Origin: Pelobates cultripes
Lineage: Eukaryota; Chordata; Amphibia; Anura; Pelobatidae
Length of the DNA: 64,000 bases
Reading direction: 5' to 3'
Assembly: GCA_933207985.1 (NCBI GenBank)
Contig: OW240917.1
Location: forward strand, 241,622,903-241,686,902
Shown: piece after piece, positions 1 to 12,564 of the stretch
How positions within the stretch are numbered: position 1 is the first letter of the stretch
How the letters are laid out: each line of letters starts with the position of its first letter
The notes under the pieces: generated by a model
What the model was told of the DNA's origin: nothing
Seen by the model: the letters and a program-made list of their open reading frames with translations, nothing else
Database searches by the model: none
Translations under genes and position numbers: made by a program

Positions 1-1574
1 AAGTTGGCGTCTGGGGATGTCATTCCCTATAAAGACTTAATTGAGATAAAATTGTAATAGGGTTGTAGTGGCTCTTTAATGGAAAACTATAGTGTTAGAA
101 ATACAAAACTGCTCTCTGCCTCCCCCCCTCGCTGTCCCCTAGTGGCAAATAAAGGGTTGAAAATTGCTATTTACTTACCCGATTCCAGTGCCGATGTCCT
201 TTGCTGCTGGGTCGCTCTCCTTCTCCGCCAACGTCAGTTGTTAGGGGGACCTAATGCTCATTCACATGAAACTCTCTAAGTCAATCAGTGGTGGTCTTGT
301 ATAGCATTAAAACATTAAAAATGTTTTAACGCAGATTTGCATTATTTAATATTTCTCTTTTAGCTTTAATGTTCAATTGTATTTCACTTTTGCATCTCTT
401 TTGTATACTCATATGAAAATCAATAAAATACATATTAAAACAACAACGTATGTAACACGTAAAGTACATGGAGTTTTTTTAGAACCCGGTTTTAGAATGT
501 AATACTGAGCTGCCCCAACTGAATGGAAAACACAGTAATAATATGATGTTACTGCATTCAAAGAAAATAATAATTGAATCATATGCCTGTGATAGGTTAA
601 TGTATTTTCTATCAGCTTAGGAATGTAGTATACTTCTTTGGTGAACAACATAATTTAAACTGCGCATGAATGTATATGTTACAATCTTTTAAAAGTATTT
701 TTCCCCTTTAAACCAGTGGATTTGTGAACGCCAGGTAATGTTATTGCACAGGAACATCTAATAGAATTAAAACTACTACTCTAAATAACCCTGCTGGTGG
801 TGGGTAGAACATATGCTAAGTATATCTTGCAGTGAGTGCAGTGAAGACTCTCGTCCCCCAGCCTCTGAAGTGGGCACACGTTGCTACATCTCCTGGCAGT
901 AAATAAGCTATTTGATCTGAGTGGTATCTCTCAAAGGCAAGACGTGCCAGGATAGAGGTCATGCTCTTAAGAAGAGTGGCAGACTCAGTATAAAAAGGAG
1001 AAAGTTCTTACTTCACAGGAATAGTACCAGAGCCAAGAAACAGAAACCCTACATATGACTTTACTATAAAAACAAAAACAACACTTTTTGGATTCAAACT
1101 ACAAATATAGAGGATTATTGGTGAACTGTTACATCTCTATAAATTGCGCTATCAAATAACACATTTAAAATCATTTTTTAAGGTTTTTTTAATTTAATTA
1201 AATTTTTCATGGGACACCCCCGCTTTCTTTTACATTTACATTCAAAATTAAACTAAGGACACAATAATCAAGATCAGTTTAGGCACAACCAGGGCATTTA
1301 ATGCAAATGAGAACAAAAAATAGAAACAGTGTTTCATTTCTCTTCTTCTCTCTATCTGTTCTCTACGCTGACTGCCAGGTGCAAAGGACAGAACTTCAGA
1401 GATTTAGAGGAAGCTAAGATGGAGGCGCCCAGTTGCAGGATACAAAGTTGAGGATTTCTGCATTTAAACTTGTTTTTTTCACACCTCACAGTTACACATT
1501 TGTTAAATACAGGGGAGAGTTTAACATGAACTAAAAAGATTATGGAAAGTGACAGTTTCCCTTTTATAGAGTTA
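1..1574. other. Non-coding stretch, nothing recognised
   Basis: AT-rich sequence with scattered short open frames (longest about 80 codons) that look like none of the families I know and lack splice-site context. I see no tandem repeat, terminal inverted repeat or RNA gene. Probably intergenic or intronic DNA. Confidence 0.5.
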
Positions 1575-3010
1575 TACATATGATACTCGAAAAATTAGAA
1601 TATCATGCAAAAGTTAATTTATTTCAGTAATGCAATGTAAAAGGGGAAACTAATATATGAGATAGACGCATTACATGCAACGCGAGATAGTTCAAGCCGT
1701 GATTTGTCATAAGTGCGATGATTATGGCTTACAGCTCATGAAAACCCAAAATCAACAATCTCAGTAAATTAGAATATTGTGAAAAGGTGCAATATTCTAG
1801 GCTCACAGTGTCCCACTCTAATCAGCTAAGTAAGCCATAACACCGGCAAAGGGTTTCTGAGCCTTTAAATGGTCTCTCAGTCTGGTTCAGTAGGAATCAC
1901 AATCATGGGGAAGACTGCTGACCTGACAGTTGTGCAGAAAACCATCATTGACACCTTCCATAAGGAGGGAAAGTCTCAAAAGGTAATTGTGAAGGAAGTT
2001 GGATGTTCCCAAAGTGCTGTATCAAAGCACATTAATAGAAAGTTATGTGGAAGGGAAAAGTGTGGGATGACCGCAGCCTGGAGAGGATTGTTAGGAAAAG
2101 GCCATTCAAAGGTGTTGGGGACTTTCACAAGGAGTGGACTGAGGCTGGAGTCAGCGCTAAAGAAAAACAGACCTGGTCTGTTGCTCAGTGGTCCAAATTC
2201 CTCTTTTCTGATGAGAGCAACTTTTGCATCTATTTTGGAAACCAAGGACCCAGAGTCTGGAGGAAGAATTGAGAGGCAAAATGCAATGTGAAGTTTCCAC
2301 AGTCTGTGTTGATTTGGGGAGCCATGTCATCTGCTGGTGTTGGTCCACTGTGCTTCATTAAGTCCAATGCAGCCATCTACCAGGAGATTTTGGAGCACTT
2401 TATGCTTCCTTCCACAGATGAGCTTTATGGGGATGCTGACTTCATTTTCCACTAGGACTTGGCACCTGCCCACACTGCCAAAAACACCAAAGCTTGGTTC
2501 AATGACCGTGGGATTACTGTGCTTGATTGGCCAACAAACTTGCCACACCTGAACTCCATAGAGAATCTATGGGGCATTGCCAAGAGAAAGATGAGAGACA
2601 TGACAACGAACAATGCAGAATAGCTATTGAAGCATCCTGGTCCTCCATAATACCTTAGCACAGGCTGATAGCTTCCATGCCACGCCGCATTGAGGCAGTA
2701 ATTGCTGCAAAAGGGGCTCAAACCAAGTACTGAGTCCATATGGATGCTTATACTTTTCAGAGGTCCGATATTGTTCTATGTACACTCCTTGTTTTATTGA
2801 TTGCATGTAATATTCTAATTTACTGAGACTGTGGATTTGGGGTTTTCATGAGCTGTAAGCCATAATCATCGCACTTATGACAAATCACAGCATGAACTAT
2901 CTTGCTTTGCATGTAATGCGTCTATCTCATATATTAGTTTCCCCTTTTACGTTGCATTACTAAAAAAAATTTTTGCACGATATTCTAATTTTTCGAGGAT
3001 CACCTGTGTA
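1575..3010 (+). mobile_element. Decayed Tc1/mariner transposon with long terminal inverted repeats
   Basis: The two ends are inverted copies of each other. The left end carries CTCGAAAAATTAGAATAT just inside a TA, and the right end carries its complement near 2980-3000, also bounded by TA. The inverted repeats run inward for roughly 200 bp (left about 1575-1790, right about 2810-3010) with point differences. The length of about 1.44 kb and TA flanks fit the Tc1/mariner superfamily. The interior holds a broken transposase. The element is an old, inactive copy. Confidence 0.9.
1869..2733 (+). pseudogene. Tc1-like transposase relic
   Basis: The N-terminal frame (from 1869) reads as a helix-turn-helix DNA-binding region, with GKTADLTVVQKTIID followed by VGCSQSAVSKHINRK. 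The reading then shifts to the frame at 2045, which holds the first catalytic block (KFLFSDESNF), and shifts again. Near 2548-2580 a third frame gives HLNSIENLWG, matching the family motif around the third acidic residue of the DDE triad, with the glutamate kept. Several frameshifts and in-frame stops break it, so no protein can be made. Full-length relatives are about 340 residues, and the relic covers most of that. Confidence 0.88.
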
Positions 3011-3269
3011 TAGTATGTGTATTTTAATTATTTTATATGGTAACTATATATTTTGTATGAAATTATCTACTTGTTTATGGTAACAAAATCATAACAGATT
3101 AAAGAAAACTTATTGTATATTATAGATGACTACTAGAATATACCCATTCAGTCATCTCAAAGTGCAATTGCCATGTCACTGAAAGTGACTTCTCATTCCC
3201 TAGCCCCAGTGAACACTACTAAAGCACTTACTAAGGCCTGTTTTAATTCATTCATTCCTTTTTTGATAG
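3011..3269. other. AT-rich spacer
   Basis: Short spacer between the Tc1 relic and the next MITE. No features seen. Confidence 0.4.
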
Positions 3270-3757
3270 TTAAAGGACCACTCTAGGCACCCAGACCACT
3301 TCAGCTTAATGAAGTGGTCTAGGTGCCAGGTCCCTCTAGGATGAACCCTTTTTTTTAATAACCATAGCAGTTTCAGAGAAACTGCTATGTTTATAATAGG
3401 GTTAATCCAGCCTCTAGTGGCTGTCTCATTGACAGCCGCTAGAGGCGCTTGCGTGCTTCTCACTGTGAAAATCACAGTGAGAAGAAGCCAGCGTCCATAG
3501 GAAAGCATTGTAAATGCTTTCCTGAGAACTAATGAATCTTGTACTTGTCCTGCAGCGCATGCGCATTCAGCCGAAGAGGAGGATCGGAGGCGGAGAGGAG
3601 GAGGAGAGCTCCCCGCCTGGCGCTGGGGAAAGGTAAGATTTTAACCCCTTCCTTTCCCCAGAGCCCGGCGGGAGCACCCTCGGGGGGGGGGCACCCTCAA
3701 GGCACTATAGTGCCAGGAAAACAAGTATGTTTTCCTGGCACTATAGTGGTCCTTTAA
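3270..3757 (+). mobile_element. TTAA-flanked multi-hairpin MITE, copy 1 (full length)
   Basis: Starts TTAAAGGACCACT and ends AGTGGTCCTTTAA, so a 13-bp terminal inverted repeat includes the TTAA expected of piggyBac-type target duplications. Between the ends lies a row of separate hairpins: about 3290-3325 (CAGACCACTTCA arms), 3360-3392 (ATAGCAGTTTC arms), 3413-3446 (CTCTAGTGGCTGTC arms), 3456-3484 (TTCTCACTGTGA arms), 3497-3525 (GGAAAGCATT arms) and 3700-3750 (ACTATAGTGCCAGGAAAAC arms). The interior is GC-rich and non-coding. This family occurs six times in the window. Assignment to piggyBac-like MITEs rests on TTAA ends only, since no transposase is present. Confidence 0.85.
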
Positions 3758-4114
3758 TAGAATAATGTCCTATTGTCATTATTTTGTATGTCCCCACTTA
3801 GAAAAGCACTCAATGAGCATTTTAAACTTAAGTTTAACCTACCTTAATCAAGCCCCAGGCGAAGCTCCCCGGTGATGCTCAGTGCAACCCCCATCTGACA
3901 TCATGGGAGCCGCGCCGTGATCCAATGAAAACTTCTCATAGAAAAGGCTTTGATTAGACCGTTTTACCGGCTCAGGGCACATGCGCCACTTCTGATACGG
4001 CAAGGGACGAGGGATGGAGGGTGGGAAAGGAGAGAATTAAAAAAACAAAGGAGATGATTTGGAGGAGGGAGGGAGGAAGGGGAGAGAAGAGCTTCTCCCT
4101 TGTAGAAGGGCTGG
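3758..4114. other. Non-coding stretch, possible repeat
   Basis: GC-richer part (3840-4000) resembles the style of the hairpin MITEs but I could not find its ends. A purine-rich tract (GGGAGGAAGG type) lies at 4015-4110. No gene seen. Confidence 0.35.
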
Positions 4115-4975
4115 GGCTGTTCAGAGACATTTTAGGTAACCTGCTAATAACAATTTATGTAACTAAAATGTAGTTTGGAAAAAGAACAATGTATCTTATT
4201 TACACAGGGTGATTTCTAAACACATTTATTGTAGTTTAAAGACACATTACTGGGAGTATTATTGCTGTGGAGCTCTGTTATACACTCAGACACATTACTG
4301 GGAGTATTATTGCTGTGGAGCTCTGTTATACCCTCAGACACATTACTGGGAGTATTATTGCTGCTGAGCTCTGTTATACCCTCAGACACATTACTGGGAG
4401 TATTATTGCTGTGGAGCTCTGTTATACACTCAGACACATTACTAGGAGTATTATTGCTGTGGAGCTCTGTTATACACTCAGACACATTACTGGGAGTATT
4501 ATTGCTGTGGAGCTCTGTTATACACTCAGACACATTACTGGGAGTATTATTACTGTGGAGCTCTGTTATACACTCAGACACATTACTGGGAGTATTATTG
4601 CTGGGGAGCTCTGTTATACACTCAGACTCATTACTGGGAGTATTATTGCCGGGGAGCTCCTGTTATACACTCAGACACATTACTGGGAGTATTATTGCTG
4701 TGGAGCGCTGTTATACACTCAGACACATTACTGGGAGTATTATTGCTGTGGAGCTCTGTTATACACTCAGACACATTACTGGGAGTATTATTGCTGTGGA
4801 GCTCTGTTATACATTGAGACACATTACTGGGAGTATTATTGCTGTGGAGCTCTGTTATACACTCAGACACATTACTGGGAGTATTATTATTGTGGAGCTC
4901 TGTTATACACTCAGATACACCAACAATATGGAGCTCCTAGAAAACATGAACAATTGGATAGAAAAGAGGGCTCAC
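4115..4975 (+). mobile_element. Fragment of a minisatellite-bearing DNA element, copy A
   Basis: Both sides of the 48-bp array match the flanks of the array at 19901-20433 in inverse orientation. On the left are the stretch holding ATTTCTAAACACATTTATTG and the AACTAAAATGTA segment. On the right is AACAATATGGAG followed by a TCCTAGAAAA stretch. This shows that the minisatellite belongs to a dispersed element. Unlike the copy near 20 kb, this one lacks recognisable terminal repeats at either end, so it looks truncated. Confidence 0.65.
4241..4916 (+). repeat. 48-bp minisatellite, about 14 units
   Basis: The unit runs from ACATTACTGGGAGTATTATT through the GGAGCTCTGTTATACACTCA part, 48 bp in all. 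Because 48 is a multiple of three, long open frames pass through it on both strands, with a repeated 16-residue peptide on the plus strand. They lack gene context and I do not treat them as coding. Units differ by single substitutions, and one insertion near 4659 shifts the frame. Confidence 0.95.
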
Positions 4976-6065
4976 ACTTGTGTCTCATATCACCTTCATT
5001 TTTATTATGTCCATAGAGCAGAACATTCTGAGCCAAACCAAGTAGAATGTGAGAAGCAAGCCTTCCAGAATATATGTGTGGTTACATTAAAGCCAGTGCT
5101 GAACTAGAAATGGGCTAACAACAGAAAGATCTTTCAAACATGAAAATAATTACAATTTAAGGTGACACATTGAAAAAGATAATTATCATTAGGTTCCATA
5201 ATTACAATCGGCCCCTAGGCCAACCAGGGCTTGTTAGAGATGCTATGGGGTGCACGACTGTGTTAGCAAATTACTAGTACCAATTGGCCACAGCTCCCCA
5301 TCATGTCAACCACTATGGTTGTTGGCACATAGCTGATAATCTAAACAGTCCAGAGCCATGATAGCCTCACCCAAAGTCATTTTATTATGACAATCAGATG
5401 TCAGTACAATGTGCGCCTATAGGCCCCATACTCAGCTTTGCACACTGTTGTCACATAGAAGTGAGTCTGGTTACCCGAACGCTATTGTGAAATCACAAGA
5501 GTTCCATCTTTCAAACTGTATCGAGTGATCACAGTTAATAGCATATTCTGCTGGATACACATTTATAGCTTCACACAATAGGATATTTCTTTTTGAAATG
5601 TATTGTTTTTAGATTCCATTTGAGGTTGAATGCACTGAAATTTCTTCATAGGATGATAATTACTAATATGTTTGAGCAAAACTGAAAGTTATTAACTATA
5701 GTGTGGAATGTTAAACTACCAGGCCAAATTAACTGAATAGAAAAAAGCAGATTTTTTAAAATTTTGGCCTATAGTTTGCAATACACTTTGAATTATTGAC
5801 AATTCACACTTTACTAAATAACTTTGCCAATGTCAATGTTAGTTACCTTGGATTTTGAGTTTTCAGTCTTAACTGCACGCAATATTACGTTCTCACTGAA
5901 TTGTCCTAAAGTCAATCTATGCGAAAAGCCCTGTTGTGGTTTCACAATAAGTTTTCGAGGGCTTGAGCTGATCTTCACAAAGAGCTAACTGATTATATTA
6001 ATCTTCTCACAATGCGAAGCGTTCACACCGCTCATATTAGATAGCTTCAGATAAAGCTGAATGTT
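4976..6065. other. Non-coding stretch, nothing recognised
   Basis: About 1.1 kb of AT-rich sequence with no long frame, no tandem repeat and no inverted repeat that I can see. Confidence 0.45.
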
Positions 6066-8260
6066 CCTGCCCCAACTTTACACAGTACTACATTCTCTAC
6101 CCCAACTTTACACAGTGCTAAATTCTGTACCCCAACTTTACACAGTACTAAATCCTCTACCCCAACTTTACACATTGCTAATCCTGTACCCCAACTTTAC
6201 ACAGTGCTAAATCCCATACCACAACTTTATACAGTGCTAAATTCTGTACCCCAACTTTACACAGTGCTAAATCCTCTACCCCAACTTTAAAAAGTGCTAA
6301 ATCATCTGCCCCAACTTTACACAGTGCTAAATCCTCTACCCCGACTTTACACAGTGCTAAATCCTCTACCCCAACTTTACACAGTGCTAAATCCCAGACC
6401 ACAACTTCACACAGTGCTAAATCCTCTACACAAACTTTACACAGTGCTAAATCCTCTACCCCAACTTTACATCGTGCTAAATCCCAGACCACAACTTCAC
6501 ACAGTGCTAAATCCTCTACACAAACTTTACACAGTGCTAAATCCTCTACCCCAACTTTACACCGTGCTAAATCCTCTACCCCAACTTTACACCGTGCTAA
6601 ATCCTCTACCCCAACTTTACACAGTGCTAAATCCTCTACCCCAACTTTACACAGTGCTAAATCCACTACCCCAACTTTACACAGTGGTAAATCCTCTACC
6701 CCAACTTTACACAGTGCTAAATCCTCTACCCCATCTTTAAACAGTGCTAAATCTTCTACCCCAACTTCACACCGTGCTAAATCCTCTACCCCAACTTTAC
6801 ACAATGCTAAATCCTGTACTACAACTTTAATTGCTAAATCCTCTACCCAACTTTACACCATGCTAAATCCTCTACCCCAACTTTACACAGTGCTAAATCA
6901 TGTACCCTAACTTTACACAGTGCTAAATCCTGTACCCCAACTTTATACAGTGCTAAATCCTCTACCCCAACTTTACACAATGCTAAATCCTGTACCCCAA
7001 CTTTACACAGTGCTAAATCCTGTACCCTAACTTTACACAATGCTAAATCCTGTACCCCAACTTTATACAGTGCTAAATCCTCTACCCCAACTTTACACAA
7101 TGCTAAATCCTCTACCCCAACTTTACACAGTGCTAAATCCACTACCCCAACTTTACACAGTGCAAAATCCTTTACCCCAACTTTACACAGTGCTAAATCC
7201 CATACCACAACTTTACACAGTGCTAAATCCTCTACCCCAACTTTACACAGTGCCAAATCCTGTATTACAACTTTACACCGTGCTAAATCCTCTACCCCAA
7301 CTTTACACCGTGCTAAATCCACTACCCCAACTTTACACAGTGCAAAATCCTTTACCCCAACTTTACACAGTGCTAAATCCCATACCACAACTTTACACAG
7401 TGCTAAATCCTCTACCCCAACTTTACCCCAACTTTACAGTGCACTAAATCACAGTGTACTTTACAACTAAATCCCATACACACAGTGCTAAATCCTCTAC
7501 CCCAACTTTAAACAGTGCTAAATCTTGTACTCCAACTCTACCAGTGCTAAATCCTCTAGCTCAACTTTACAAAGTACTAAATCCTGTACCCCAACTTTAC
7601 ACAATGCTAAATCCTGTACTACAACTTTAATTGCTAAATCCTCTACCCCAACTTTACACAGTGCTGAATCTTCTACCCCAACTTTACAACTTTTTGTACT
7701 ACAACTTCACACAGTACTAAATCCCCTACCCCAACTTTGCACAGTGCTAAATCGTCTACCTCAACTTTACGCAGTACTAAATCCTGTACCCCAACTCTAC
7801 ACATTGATAAATCCTCTACCCCCCCCTTTACACAGTGCTAAATCCTGTACCCCAACTTTAAACAGTGCTAAATATTCTACCCCAACTTCACACACTGCTA
7901 AATCCTGTACTCCAACTTTAAACAGTGCTAAATCTTGTACTCCAACTCTACACAGTGCTAAATCCTCTAGCTCAACTTTACAGACTGCTGAATCCATCAC
8001 CCAGTTTTACACAGTGCTGAATCCATCACCCAGTTTTACACAGCGCTGAATCCGTGACCCCAGCTTTACACAATGCTTCCACCTTAATGTCAGGCAGAGC
8101 TAATTCCTTTACCCCAACTTTACACAGTGCTAAATCTTCCACCTTAATGTCATGCAGAGCTAATTCCTTTACCCCAACTTTACACAATGCTGAATCTTCT
8201 ACTGTAATGTTATGCAGAGCTAATTCCTTTACCCCAACGTTACACAGTGCTAAATCCCCT
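6066..8260 (+). repeat. 30-bp minisatellite, about 73 units, with higher-order structure
   Basis: The unit is about CCCAACTTTACACAGTGCTA plus AATCCTCTAC, 30 bp. The array is 2.2 kb. Segments inside it are duplicated at larger scale: a 90-bp block at 6391-6480 recurs at 6481-6570, a block at about 7135-7220 recurs at 7315-7400, and a rare variant with a deleted unit part (TTTAATTGCTAAATC) occurs at about 6825 and 7625. The right end (about 8081-8260) switches to a 60-bp unit with TAATGTCAGGCAGAGCTAAT inserted. Long frames of 10-residue repeats are by-products of the 30-bp period. Confidence 0.95.
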
Positions 8261-9035
8261 ACAACCATAATAGCACAGCTCTCCGCAACTGTCCTCCATC
8301 TTTTTATCCTTCTAAAGCCAACCTTTGGCCAAGATCTTGGGTTTGTAGCTCAACAGCTGGAGACCTACCCATTTGCTAAAGCTGCCTCGATCAATGGGAA
8401 CCCAGAGTACTTGCTCATATCAAGCAAATTAAGGAACTTTGGCTGTTTTTAAAGTAATATCACTGGGACACATTGCAAAGATCGTGAACATATACTTCTT
8501 TGTGAGAGCCATGAATTGATCATGGAAATTAGAAACCTCATTTTGCAGCGCTTAATTCGTAGTATGAAAATGTTGGTAGCTTGTATGGTTTTACCCTTGG
8601 TTTTGTTGTTATCATGTATTATTAGAAGTGTCTTTATTAATGGTTGGATAAATTATTAAATTATTATTTTAAAGTCAGTTAAAGTTAAGGTCTATGTTGC
8701 AGGAAAATATGATAGTAGGCCTAACTAGGTCAAGGGAAACCAAAGAGTAGAGTCAGAACCAAAACTGGATCAAAGTGTTCTAGAAAACAGGGTCAAGGAT
8801 AGACTTGCTAAAGGGTCCGAAGACCACAATAGGGCCTAATACTAAGGCCTCACTGAACTTTGATATGTCATTCCACTGCATCGTATGATTGTCGTACGCA
8901 TACGCAAAGACAGCCTAATCAGCCTTCTATGATAGAGCCAGACAGTGTCGGTTTGAGCAGTGTCGGGGAGGCTAAGGGCTTTGTGGTTTCAATGTGAGTG
9001 GTTCGACAGCAGTGACACTAAGGTGCCACTACTGA
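8261..9035. other. Non-coding stretch, nothing recognised
   Basis: No family-like frame, tandem repeat or inverted repeat identified. The open frame crossing the right edge of the 30-bp array (to 8452) is mostly repeat and not gene-like. Confidence 0.4.
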
Positions 9036-9212
9036 TCTGGATTCAAAGGCATTAATTGGCAACGCTGGATAAAGAATGTTTAAAATCGTTTTACTTCCTG
9101 TAACGAATGTTATGTACACCATATCATTTCTTTACTTCTGTATCCAACCATGCACTGATATAACAAAAAACGGAAAAAAAATCAATAAAAATTGATTGTC
9201 AAAAAAATAAAA
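9036..9212 (+). mobile_element. Possible LINE 3' tail
   Basis: The A-rich end has AATAAA inside TCAATAAAAATTGATTG and is followed by AAAAAAATAAAA. It is preceded by a pyrimidine-rich unique stretch. This resembles the 3' end of L1-type elements in vertebrates. No coding part is attached, so the call is tentative. Confidence 0.35.
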
Positions 9213-11815
9213 CTGTTTTACTATAGCTGTTTAAAAATGTTTTTATTTATTAATATTAGCTAAATCCGAACCCGTGTTCTATGCATCTTTTCTCTTTCAT
9301 CTTTTGTCTTCTCTCTATCGCTCCCCTTTTACTTCCTTTTCCTTACAGCCACCTGGGCTGCTATTGTTGACATTCAGTGCGAGCCACCTCCCTATATGTC
9401 AAATCAATGTGCACCAGTATATTCTACCATACTATCTGTATGCAGATATTTTGCACTACAGCGCTAACTTGTCCTGATGTGTCTGTTATCTAAATATATT
9501 CAAATATCAATAAAAACGGGTTCATGGGGAAAACATGTAGATAAGCTCTCCAAACACCCTTTCTAATAATTAGTGGATGTAGATGGAAAATGGGTAAGTA
9601 GAGATATGTGATGCTACATGTTATCTTTATATCGAAGAAGAGTTAAGGAAAGAATTAGGTGGCCAAATGTTTTTTTTTACTTTTTGAATCATATCTATGT
9701 TTTGGGTGTGGGCCTACTAGTATGAGGTGGACCCTACTGGGTCAATTATCTCGTGGTTGGTATAAGAGCCTGGGCTCTCCACACAAGAAATAGAACATTA
9801 AAAACAATAAATCGTATATAAAAGAATGAATAAAGGTACCCAAAAACACATTGAAAAATCAATATCAAGTTAGGACTCAATGGCCGAGCCCTGTTTAAGC
9901 TCACTGCTTACCGTATAATTGCAGGGCTAGAGTGTGCAAGCCGTACTATACCATGAGCACCTGTGAGCAGTGAATTATAGCAAGGTTTTGCCTTGGTGTG
10001 TATATACGGATAATGAGGAAGTGAAACTTTTGAAACTTCCTCATTATAGTGACTTTGAAAGCATTTTTCGGCTTTCGGTGTCGAGGAAAAAATGTCGCAA
10101 AATATAGAGGGTCTTCATCCTAACCCAACTTGCATCATAGCTATTACAATAAGCTGTAATAGTTATAGTGCAGGGCGTCCCTTTAAGTCCATCAAACAGC
10201 TGGACAGCTGACGTTAAATATCCTTCTTTTAATAGATCTAAATTATTTGACAAGAGTTCTAAATTCTTTTGAATTCCTAGCACTCCAGCAGAGAACCCCT
10301 GAAAGTCTAAGGTTCTATACCCCCTCATAGAACATTATAAATTAGATATAGTCAATAAGTAGCTTCCCGATTCTTGTTGAACTAGGACTCCCAATATTCT
10401 CACCTAGCGTTTGTCCCATCTGTAATGTATCATGGGAATTGCTTGCCAAACCTACTCCAGACAATGTTGGCTAAATATGACCTATGCATAGCTATTATCC
10501 CAAAACATGTAAACTGTCCTTGATATGCTGTGCTCTAATTCCTTGGAATAGCTTGGTGACCCCCTAAATGCTATTCCTCCTACAAGAAAGTGTTTTGTAG
10601 ATTTTATTAGCTGACAAAGGCTGTGCTGGGATTATAGGTCCATTGACCCTGGCCTGGAAGAGACGCAATATCTGCTCATTTACATCCATGATCATGAACA
10701 GACACAGCAGGGGTAACATAGTATGTCAAAAGATCAGGAGAGATTACACAGAGACACCTGCCCATGCTGCATGCTTCTCATTCCATGACACCCTCTGTGC
10801 AAGTCAACTTTGAACAGCAGTTGCGAGATAATGACTTGTAACTGATTAATTACCACCTTGTGTGTCACTGAAAAGAGCTAGGAGCCGTCCATTGGCATAT
10901 CATGTAGGCTTGTCTATGACATGAGGGGATGCAGTGGTCCAAATCTGCTTGATGTTTGTAAAATGCTTGCATAGTGTTGTACAAGGCTGGATGATTGCAC
11001 TTAGTTTATATAATGCAATTCTGCAAAACTGTGCATTTGTTGGGGAATTTAATGTTGGTTTCTGAATAGGATCCAGCTAGAAAGATAGTTGTTCCCCAGA
11101 CACATGGTCATAAAAATTATAGCATCAGAGAATGAGAGGGTGAAATGCGTGGGGTACTCTATGGTAGACCAGTACGAGGTTACAGGGAGGCATCTCTTGG
11201 TTCTTGGTGCTCAGCCAAGTAATGAATCAGGCAGATACAACTAGGCACCTACCCACGGTTCCTTGGATGAATAGCAGAGTGTGCTACTTGGCATTTGTTT
11301 TATGAAGTAATGAATTAAGGTGCCATCTGTGACAGCATGTTCTAGAGGCCTGGTCTTACAAGTGTGCAAATTGTTCAGTCGCACCGGGTGCACACTGAGA
11401 AAGAGAGCGGACACAGTGCCATAGAATAGGCTGGTGGTGAGTTGCAGGAGATTGGCACGGATTAAGGGTTAAGGGTTAAGCCACACTTAGCAAAAGAGCA
11501 ATTGTATCTATAAAACAGTTTCCATTTCACTGCCGACAAGCCCAGCGTGGCGTTTTACGTCCCTGTGAAGCAGGAGCCTTGTACACCGATCCATTGCACA
11601 CATCCTCACTTTTCCAGAATATTACAGAGCTCAGAGGAGTATTCAGGTACCCACTGACACAATGGGACAAACAGTGTGTACGTTACAAGCTGCTGTTTGA
11701 TCCAGACATTAGACCACCAGGGACCTGATACGCTGCTCCTGGTGGTGTATTCTGAATGGGGATGGGGGTCTGACCACTACTTGAATATATATGGAGGCTT
11801 TAGAAAGCATGGTCT
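9213..11815. other. Non-coding stretch, little recognised
   Basis: About 2.6 kb without a recognisable gene. A small hairpin occurs at about 10010-10047 (ATAATGAGGAAGT arms around a TGAAACTTTT region). No other structure was found by eye. Confidence 0.4.
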
Positions 11816-12060
11816 GTTAATGGAAGGAGCTATAAAAGGAGGAGATTGTAAATGAATGAGGCTGCAAATTGAGGAGGCTGTAAATAAAGGGGGTTCTAGT
11901 TAGAGGGATCTGTAAATGAATGAGGCTGTAAATTAAGATGACTATAAATGTCCTATAAATCACAAACCATACTAACATTACACATACACACACACACACA
12001 CACACACAGAACCACTGACAAACACTCATACTGATATTACACAACCAGAAACACCAGTAC
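11816..12060. repeat. Short degenerate repeats and a (CA)n microsatellite
   Basis: From 11820 to 11950 a degenerate motif of the type GGCTGTAAATGAATGAGG recurs several times. At 11982-12009 there is an almost pure CA dinucleotide run. Both are simple non-coding repeats. Confidence 0.75.
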
Positions 12061-12149
12061 TATAGAGCCGTAATAAAATAATAATTTATCTGAAACAAAT
12101 ACGAAATGTGTCTATACTAATAATAACACTAGTTTGAGATTTGTTCAGA

Positions 12150-12215
12150 TAACTGTTAGTATTACTATTATTATTTAGCACCAACAGATTCTGTAGCGAT
12201 GTACAATGAGGATTG
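12150..12215 (-). repeat. Fragment of a (AAT)n-tailed SINE-like repeat
   Basis: A TTATTATTA run leads into TTAGCACCAACAGATTCTG and then TAGCGATGTACAATG. This is the reverse of the ending seen at 21250-21310 (GTTGGCGCTATATAAAT then AAT repeats). Both look like the 3' end of a vertebrate SINE or SINE-like repeat. The family name is not certain. Confidence 0.5.
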
Positions 12216-12564
12216 AAAAAAAAAACAGTAAAAAGGTGAACAGTAAGGATAGGTGAAGGGGATCTTACCACTTAGATAAAGGCTACCGATTGACTTACTG
12301 CACTAGGTATAAATGGTTTTAAAATCTCTGACTGTGGCACCCCCCGGCCTGCGCTATGAACATGTTTTCCTGTGAGTAGCATTATTTATATCCTTTAGTG
12401 TTTGTCATTTCTACTAAAGTTTAATGTTAAACTATCTTTTATTAATTGAAGTATATGTTGTGCTTTTTTAACGTCTATATTTTATGTATGTTCCACTTTT
12501 ATTTTTGTAGTTACCTTGATGTTTGATATAGATGGTATAATATTGGCATTCGTTATCATTATTA
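12216..12564. other. AT-rich non-coding stretch
   Basis: No feature seen. Confidence 0.4.

Noticed and set aside
4262..5107. Plus-strand open frame of 281 codons with a 16-residue repeat
   Set aside because: The frame is produced by a 48-bp minisatellite whose length is a multiple of three. Frames are open on both strands, and the inverted copy near 20 kb has frame-breaking deletions, so there is no sign of selection for coding.
6178..7388. Minus-strand frames of 208 and 181 codons with a CKVGVEDLAL-type repeat
   Set aside because: By-product of the 30-bp unit. Both strands are open at once, there is no splice or promoter context, and the end of the array loses the frame.
11460..11485. TTAAGGGTTAAGGG, a telomere-like impression
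   Set aside because: Only two or three imperfect units and not TTAGGG. It is too short to be an interstitial telomere.
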